Source: Saxidomus purpurata
Lineage: Eukaryota > Mollusca > Bivalvia > Venerida > Veneridae
Reading direction: 5' to 3'
Assembly (NCBI GenBank): GCA_022818135.1
Contig: JAFMSR010000017.1
Location: forward strand, 6,682,577-6,746,576
Length of the DNA stretch: 64,000 nt
Notes under the pieces: model-generated
The model's input: the letters and a program-made list of their open reading frames with translations, nothing else
The model's database searches: none
Told to the model about the DNA's origin: nothing
In this document: positions 56,847-64,000 of the stretch, in pieces
Layout: the number at the start of each line of letters is the position of its first letter
How positions within the stretch are numbered: position 1 is the stretch's first letter
Translations under genes and position numbers: made by a program

Positions 56847-57590
56847 CAGATTGTCAATACATTAAATAAAGTAAAAGAACGGGTTTTCTTTATACTTTGT
56901 GCTTTCTATGTTTTCAATATGAAATACCTTTTAAAGTCGAAAATTCGTGGTTATTTGTTGAAGTGGTTATAACAGAACTAGAGGGAGCTGAGAAGCCACC
57001 AAATAACAATTATTACTTTGAGAGGAAAGTTCTGAGTGGTTAGTGCTTAAAGCATAATTATTCACGTTTTTAGCATTCCTCTCAACTAATATCACTTAGT
57101 TTAAACAGTATTTATTTTTCAAGTAGGCATGTACAGTACAATACATAGTATGCAATTAATAAGACAATGGCTGGCGTACAAACAATTAATACATAGTAAC
57201 ACAGAAAAGGATTTGAAAACAAAAAAACAAAAATAATATCAAACAGGGAATGCCACGTACCAGTCTTTTTACGTACGTGGCATTCCCTGTTTGATATTAT
57301 TTTTGTGTTTATATAAATTCATTTCCCCATGGCGTTGAATAAAGTGGCTGGTTCGTACATGTTACGTATAATGCGCTAAGCTTGAAAATAAGTTGTAGAT
57401 AGAGAATGTAAGTAACATTAGAACTATACTGCACTAAAGATCTCGTGTTCATGTCACTTTATAGCGGCAATAGGATAAGTGTTATTATGTATAGGTTCCA
57501 TTTAAGTCCGACTAAGACGCGAAACGTCGCGTGGCGACAATGAACTCCTGTACTCGACGAAAGACATGCTCGTTTTCATTGTACATGTAC
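56847..57590. other. Duplicated non-coding sequence
   Basis: Counterpart of 32,056-32,738, interrupted by the inverted termini at 57226-57308. Confidence 0.5.
57226..57308. mobile_element. Inverted pair of (CA)n-retroelement termini, copy E7
   Basis: Two copies of the constant 35-bp terminus face each other (57226-57260 and about 57,274-57,308), separated by CAGTCTTTTTA, which matches host sequence at the uninterrupted copy-1 site (AAGTCTTTTTAAAGAC, about 32,458). See the corresponding observation. Confidence 0.7.
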
Positions 57591-58483
57591 TCAGAGCCGT
57601 ATAAAAGGTTTTGTAATGTACAAGGACATGGTAAGTGAGCAAAGTAGGTTTGTCTTTGAAAGCCGTAATTGGGGCAAGATAGAAGGAAGTGATTTGTAGT
57701 TTCTAATTTGCCACATGTACAGTGAGGAGAGTCGACTATTTCCTGAAGAGATCATAGTTCAAGGAGCCGCAAGCAGCAATTACACAATTTTGTATGTTTG
57801 TGTTATATGCTTTGTCTATGCTCTCTTCAATAAGGGTCCAGTAATGATTGTTTGCGTTAGGTGGACGGTAGATGCCACCAGTTTTATTTTGATATGTTAC
57901 CTCAATCCAGAGGGCTTCCAAATAGGGTAGCGAGAGGTCAATTTTTAATTTTCCATGAATACCTTCTCTAAGATATATTGCTACACCACCGCCTATTTTG
58001 TTTACACGGTCACACCTGTCCCAAAATTAGGTAGTTTTAATTTTTTACTATCAGAATCGTTAGTTAGCCATGTTTCTGTGAAGATTAGAATATCATATGG
58101 TTGAGCTTCTATTTCGAGTATATCGAGCTTATTGCGAAGACTTTGGATATTTACATGCATTATGCTTAAACCGTTTTTATGACATCCTTGAAGCTGTTAT
58201 TAGAGTCTGTGTCTAGAGAAGGATTACTTGAGGAATGTGTATCCGGACCGGGATTTGGATGCACATTTCCAGACAACAGTAAGAGGAGTAAGTAAAATGC
58301 TGCAGAAATGGTATAAAGGGTGATGATTGTGAACGAGTATGGAGTCTTATGGATTAAAAGTGCACAATGTCGAGTGTTACGATAGTTCGTGATTAAGTAG
58401 CGTCTATATAGTTTAAACACGTTATGAGTGTGGTGTGTGAGCGTCGCCACGTGCCGCGTCATACAAACAACATTATGATTCAT
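57591..58483 (-). pseudogene. Non-LTR retrotransposon ORF2 with reverse transcriptase deleted, copy 2
   Basis: Same elements as copy 1, uninterrupted by the hairpin MITE: hydrophobic leader, LSGNVHPNPGPD, endonuclease pieces (LEALWIEVTYQNK, GGIYRPPNANNHY) and the direct jump to the C-terminal region after LNYDL. A few small deletions distinguish it, one after KDVIK and one removing part of the first endonuclease strand. Confidence 0.78.
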
Positions 58484-60482
58484 GTAATAATGTCAAATAA
58501 AGTTGTATATACTGCTGCGATGGCGTGGCGAGACGAATCGCGACAATAGCCGGAACGGCCACAGAACCAGAATAACACTAGTAATATAAACATGTAAATG
58601 AGATCTAGAAACAGCAGCATAATTATATTTCTGGAAAGTAAAATGAAGTGGTAGAAAAATGATAATTATGAAAAATGAAATAATGAAAAAAATGTAAAAG
58701 AAACATTTGCAGGGGAGGTGTTGTATTACACTTTTGTTGATGACGGTATTAAAGATAAGATTATGGTATCTTGCAGTGAATTCATTATTTCACTCACTCA
58801 GTAATACTTGTAGTGAACAATTACATATAAGAACTATATATCTGATGGTTTCTTAGACAGTTAAACAGTTAATTACCCGTTTTAAGGATCTTTTTAGAAA
58901 AAAAGAAAAAAGAAAGTGTCAGTGAACTGGTAGGCTTATGCATGACAGTAGAGTGCCGCGGAATTTGTAGTCCGATACGTGTTTGAGTTAAACAGAATGA
59001 CTATAATATTGACAGAATTGCCCACACGTTATCCGAGTTTGTTCATTATAAAAATTTAAAACAAAGTCTATAATTGTGAGTCAAAACATATATATCGTGC
59101 TAGTATTGAATAGATGGGGGAAAGTAATAAGTATAAAAAGGAGCTTTGAAGCCCTTCTTTAAACGTGTCCAATAGGAGCTGCACAAACAACTACGCTCCC
59201 TTATACATATATAGTAATACACAGATTTATAAAGTGACCAAGATAGCTAGTTCATGGTAACTGATGAACACCAATAACATATATTATAGGTCAAAACACA
59301 TGGAATGGTACATATAAATCGTGCTAGTATTTGATAGCTGGAAAGTATGTAACAAAATAAGCTTAATCATGACAAAAATAAGCTATAACACGCAAGGGAG
59401 ATTAAATCAGTATACTTTTGGAGTGAGCGTATCTAGGTTGTTTCCCTTTAGTTGGTGGTAGGGCGTAAAATTATTGTCATGAGTTCGATTATAGGCTGAT
59501 AGTAATCAGTTATCTAATTGTACTTTGAAAATATTAAAGCTATAAATTACGATTATAGACACTTAGAGAGAGAGAGAGAGCGACTAAGTGCATATAAATT
59601 ATTCGTATTATAGGAATCTGCGATCTGTCGTTGCTCCCCTTTATGCATTTGTAAAACAATGGTACAAATTATGAAATCATTTATCCGATCAATGTATAGC
59701 TAATGTAGGAGCAACCAGTACCACTATTTTAGACACGTATTAAAACTGATTGAAACAAAATAGTTATAATAGCTTTAACGTTCCCTTTATAGTTTTATAA
59801 TAGTAGGCAGGTTCATTAGGTGGCAAAGGGTATATAATCCAACAGCAATAAATAAAACTTAAACAGGTGTTTGTAATGCTGCAGTCTAGCCTTTTGTAGT
59901 AATACAGTGGGTGTTTAAAGAGCAATGACTCTTCAGATGTGGCATAAATACACCAGCAACATTGCAGAACATAAGCATTTGACTGCCAGTAATTCATATT
60001 TATATTGATAATAATGGTGTACAACCTGTAGTTGCTTTACCTTATACTGTACAGTTAAAAATTACCTGCATGATTTTCATGATTATAGACGCAGACATTC
60101 GGTGACATGATTCGATGAACACTTACAGTGTTATTGTAGGATTTACGGCTGATAGTTAATAAGTTGGGCTAATAGATCTTTTGCAGTATATTAAATGTTT
60201 CTAGAATAGTGATAACTTTAACATGTTTAGCACCACTTTAGATTTACTTGTGGGAACTATGATAAAGACTATAGGAATGATCTGGTTAATGTTAAAATTG
60301 GGACAGAAATATCACGTGCTTTACAATACAGGTAACGTTTTACCGTTTTACTATGGATTTACGTGAGTGCTCATTGTGTATTAGACAAGTAGTAAATACA
60401 TATTATAGCAGTTTCTAGATGTAAATATTTTGGTCACGGTGTGTTACACACTGTTGTAATCTAGGACACTATTGTTTACACG
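58484..60482. other. Duplicated non-coding sequence between ORF2 and ORF1
   Basis: 58,484-59,201 and 59,577-60,482 match copy 1. 59,202-59,576 is copy-2 specific with a GA run at 59,565. No gene. Confidence 0.5.
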
Positions 60483-61398
60483 TTAGATTTTCCCATCTTT
60501 TATTGCTTGAATAATGCCCAAGCTCTTGACATGGACCTTTTTGTCAGGTTCCGTTACGCCTGTGAATAAGTTGGTACTTGGAGGGAGTGATGCGTAGACC
60601 TTGCAGACAGCGATCCAAGTTTTGTCAATATTTTTTGCACGTGTTAACTGCCTTGCTTCGAATGACAAACGTTCGCGGAAGGGAGTAATATTTTCTTGAA
60701 CGAATAAGCCGCTTCCCAGTTCCTTCCGTGCATCGTACAGACGTTGTCGGGCTCCAGAATTCGTGAACTTCACGATCACCCTTCTATTCGCTTTTACCTC
60801 GGTATCGAATTTACCCTTGCGATGGCACTTGTCAATATCGGCTGAGTTGATGTGTAAAGGTTCTCCATTGCAACGTTTTGCATCTGATTAAGAATCTTAA
60901 TTTTAACATTCTCGTTAGAGTCTCCTGTATCACCAGGAATCCCGGCTATATCTAGACACATCCTTCTACCGTATTGTTCTATTTCGTCGGCATAAAAAAT
61001 TTTCAGTCATAGCCTCCCGCAGGCGTATGTTTTCTTCCTTTAGAAACCAAACTTCTTTGCGGATCGACTCTGTTTCAGCTTTCACTGCCTCTCGGATCTC
61101 ATTTTTTATTTCTTTTCTAATTTCACTTCGTATTTTAGTGATAAGGTCGACTTTCAACTCTTTACCAAGAATCGATACTAATTCGTTTAGGTCATCTTTG
61201 GTCAAGGGCGGCCATTTAAAAATTTTCTTTGTATATGGGCAATTTAGTTTCGATGTCACTGCTTTCAGAGTGCTCACTTATTTCACTTATTTCCGTGAAG
61301 CTACCATCAGCATTTTCAAATGGTCTCGGCTTTTTAAATGATGGGTTTTGTAACGGTGAAGATTTATTACGTTTGCGGTTTCGTTTTGGCTTTGTCAT
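60483..61398 (-). pseudogene. Non-LTR retrotransposon ORF1, copy 2
   Basis: Same protein as copy 1 and somewhat better preserved: basic N-terminus at 61,398, Ser/Glu-rich stretch, frame change, WPPLTKDDLNELV, an uninterrupted coiled coil to REAMTENFL, another frame change at the QYGRR motif, then the C-terminal domain (FTNSGARQRLYDARKELG, ENITPFRERLSFEARQL) to a stop at 60,483. Comparison with copy 1 shows the first frame change is shared and so predates duplication. Confidence 0.72.
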
Positions 61399-62401
61399 GA
61401 ATGTCAGTTTTTGTGGGTGGGGTGAACGGCAGTCACTTACAGGCTTCTAGATATCAAAATTGTTAAAATTTTGCTCTAAAACAGTGGTTTTAGTATCTGT
61501 AATTCTTGATACCATTTCATCAAACTGTAGGTCACGAAATCCGTCTTAACTTGGTGGAATTCAAAACAAATTCACATTTTTGTGTCAATGTAAACAAAAC
61601 ACAACCATTTTATTCTCCGCCTGAGAAATTCACTTGAATTTAGGTACTTGTCTGAACACTGTCTTCTAAATGAAATATCATGCACAATTTGTTGGTTGTA
61701 TACTGAAAAGTCCTCTGAATTAAATCATTGTAATTATGAAATAGCACCAGTGATTCTTTCTGCCAAAACATAAACGCCAAATGGTCAATGTCATTGATGT
61801 AACGAACAGCTGATTATGAAAGGATGACATATAGTTCTTACTTTTGAACACAATTTGTATCTCAAAGGTTTGGTTTGTTTCTTGGAATAGCCACAAACCA
61901 TTTTGCATGTTTGAGTTATAGCCATTGAAAATACTGAAACTCCTGATTTCTTGCTTGTCTGCAGAACAGATTTTTTAACACAGATAGATCCAAGTTCTTT
62001 CCTTGAACATCCCAGATCCCATTATGCATGTGAGAATTATGGTCTATGAAACTGGAAAGGTTTTTACAGTAAAATGGATGTTTTGATTAGTGTCTAGAAC
62101 TAGGCTTTTTCATCAAATATGTAGCTAAAAATTGAGCTACATGTATTTAATTTTTTTGTTCACCTGACCACTACGTGATCAAATGTATTGAGCTTTTGTG
62201 ATACTATTTTATGTGCAGTTCGCCATTAGTTTGCATACACTGTAACATCCTCATTTTTCAGCCAGTCAATGAAATTTGGTCACAAGGTATATGGTACTAC
62301 ATGTAAGATCTTGACTAGGAAGATTTTTGACCAAATCAGACAAGTAAGTCCAAGTTATTGCCCTTGGTTTATACAAAAATGCCATTTTTAGCCTTTTTAC
62401 A
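61399..62401. other. Duplicated non-coding sequence
   Basis: Counterpart of 39,626-40,625. No gene. Confidence 0.5.
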
Positions 62402-63427
62402 CACTGGCACTAGAGTACTGAACTGCCCTGTAATGTTAACAAAATACCAAAAGTATACATAAATAACACCCTATCATGAAAAGAAAATACACAAAAAATG
62501 TTAAAAAATTCATTTTCTGACAAACCCCCGTATACACTGTTCTATATTATTCACATGGTGTTGAACGTTTTCGACAGGGGGTCCGGTCCCCGCTCTTTTT
62601 GTACGATTGAAGCAAGCAATTGAAGATCAACAGCGATCGCGTTTAACAGACAATATCTTTATCTGCCAAACTGGTAAGTAACACTTTTTAAAAAGCTACC
62701 GTTTCTGTAAAATTCTTCAAGAATATTGAGCTATTTCGCTATCTCCGTTTTCTTGATATTTTCTGTCACTGCTGACTTCCGTTTCAACTCAAATGACCTT
62801 TCAAACACGTCATACGGTTATGCATAGAAGTAATACTTTGCGCTGCTTACGTAATGTTTTACAAATTGCTTCTACAGTAAATAAATTTCCTGTACCTGCT
62901 TGTCCACAAGTTAATAGGTTACGACCGCTTTCAACGGCATTCAGCATTGTTTACATACGAAATACACTAATTTGACACAGTGCGCGAAATATAAAGCGGA
63001 ATATTTTCAACCAATGAAAACTTATGGTTTCAAACTTGAAAGGTGAACCGGAAGTCGGCAGTGACAGAAAATACCAGGAAAACGGAGAGAGCGAAATAGC
63101 GCAATATTCTTGAAGAATTTTATAGAAACGGTAGCTTTTAAAAAAGTGTTACTTACCAGTTTGGTAGATAAAGATATTGTCTGTTAAACGCGACCGCTGT
63201 TGATCTTCAATTGTTTGCTTGAACAGTACTAAAAGAGCGGGGACCGGACCCCCTGTCGAAAACGTTCAACACCATGTGAATAATATAGAACTGTGTATAC
63301 GGGGGTTTGTCAGAAAATGACTTTTTACCATTATTTGTGTATTTTTTCATAATAGTGTGTTATTTATGTATATTTTTGGGTATATTTTGTTAAAATTACC
63401 AGGCATTTCAGTACTCTGGTGCCAGTG
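62402..63427. mobile_element. 1,026-bp foldback element with 8-bp target duplication
   Basis: Copy 1 at about 40,612 shows the empty site (GCCTTTTTACACTCTAGC). Here TTTTTACA occurs at 62394-62401 and 63428-63435. The element begins CACTGGCACTAGAGTACTGA and ends with its inverse (TCAGTACTCTGGTGCCAGTG), and inverted arms continue for about 380 bp through AAAACGTTCAACACCATGTG-type sequence to a 260-bp centre that contains an unremarkable 60-codon frame. An 8-bp duplication suggests a hAT-type transposase; a 9-bp reading (TTTTTACAC) would suggest Mutator. No transposase inside. Confidence 0.85.
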
Positions 63428-64000
63428 TTTTTACACTCTAGCATGTTCATTTCTTCACCAATCCTAATCATATATAGAATGACCATAAGATTTAATGTCT
63501 TGTGCCCTTGATTTAAGAAAACATGCCTCATTAACTACGTTTACCCCTAGCACCTACATTTCTGGCATGTTCACCCTATAGCACCAACATTTATTTACCA
63601 ATCACATATTTCTGATCATTGTTCGTTTTTGAACATGCATTGGGCAAAAAGTTCACATATTTGCAAAGCAATGTTTCTTCCAGGACAAGTGTCTTCTTTG
63701 CTTTGACATATATACTATCATGACTTGTTCTTTAAGTATTGTAGTTGAAAAGCAACGTCAGGTGAAAGTAGTTTTTTATGAAAGATGAGCAGGTCAGGAC
63801 CATCAATACCCTCCTTTTTAATGAGGTCAGAATTGAATCAAAAACATACCTGTGTGTTATTTTATTGAATATTTTTCAATATATCAGGTATGGACCTCCT
63901 TTCTTTTAAAGACGTGGTTTTAAAGAGATTGTTTTACATTTGTCGGCATAAGTGACTTAAAGGGGCACTTCCTACATCTAGCAGATTATTTTCTCGAAAC
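63428..64000. other. Duplicated sequence ending in a 'CATCTAGC' repeat
   Basis: Counterpart of 40,620-41,180. The dispersed repeat starts at about 63,960 and is cut by the window end. Confidence 0.6.

Overview
This 64-kb window looks like AT-rich nuclear DNA of an invertebrate, most likely a bivalve mollusc. The evidence is indirect: split genes with GT-AG introns, several tRNA-headed SINE candidates, CR1/L2/Jockey-like non-LTR retrotransposon remains, PIF/Harbinger remains, and many elements built from tandem units of about 150-180 bp ('GGTCAAGGTCACAC', 'TGTCCGGACTGTAAC') that I associate with bivalve genomes. There are no bacterial-type operons. Two blocks of exactly 500 N (25032-25531 and 44226-44725) are scaffold gaps. 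Almost every long open frame is a repeat or a pseudogene.

The one convincing gene family lies at 7-25 kb. Three copies of a 395-bp terminal exon (A 7365-7759 minus, B 17184-17578 plus, C 24602-24996 minus) encode a cysteine-free domain of 101 residues. Two have a matching 52-bp first exon encoding a signal peptide (A 14707-14758 minus, B 15253-15304 plus). Genes A and B are head to head about 0.5 kb apart, each with a TATA box about 85 bp before its ATG; B also has a perfect 16-bp-arm palindrome just upstream of its TATA box. B and C are tail to tail in a second inverted duplication centred near 22 kb. The C-terminal 101 residues are about 98% identical between copies, while about ten codons near the predicted mature N-terminus differ at roughly half their positions. 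I do not recognise the family; it is the best candidate here for something undescribed.

The inverted duplications act as internal controls, because one arm shows the empty site of an insertion in the other. They define a 6.2-kb TA-flanked element in the intron of gene A, a 1.08-kb tandem-unit element in the 3' region of gene B, and insertions of a (CA)n-containing retroelement. Remains of a HARBI1-type transposase lie in both arms of the second palindrome, and a CR1/L2-like polymerase fragment lies at its centre.

From 26.3 kb on, the window is dominated by a direct segmental duplication: blocks in 26.3-41.2 kb recur in order at 45.8-64.0 kb. The blocks carry a non-LTR retrotransposon with ORF1 and an endonuclease region but no reverse transcriptase. 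Comparing copies reveals a 390-bp hairpin element (33.5 kb), a 1,026-bp foldback element with 8-bp target duplication (62.4 kb), expansion of a tandem array (27 vs 53-54 kb), and a captured two-piece gene fragment (56.5 kb). Between the copies lie a truncated LINE polymerase (41.5-43.1 kb), a TTAA-flanked MITE (43.1-43.5 kb) and a decayed invertebrate protein-family pseudogene split by two repeat elements (46.4-49.5 kb). Regions listed as 'other' are those where I saw no gene.
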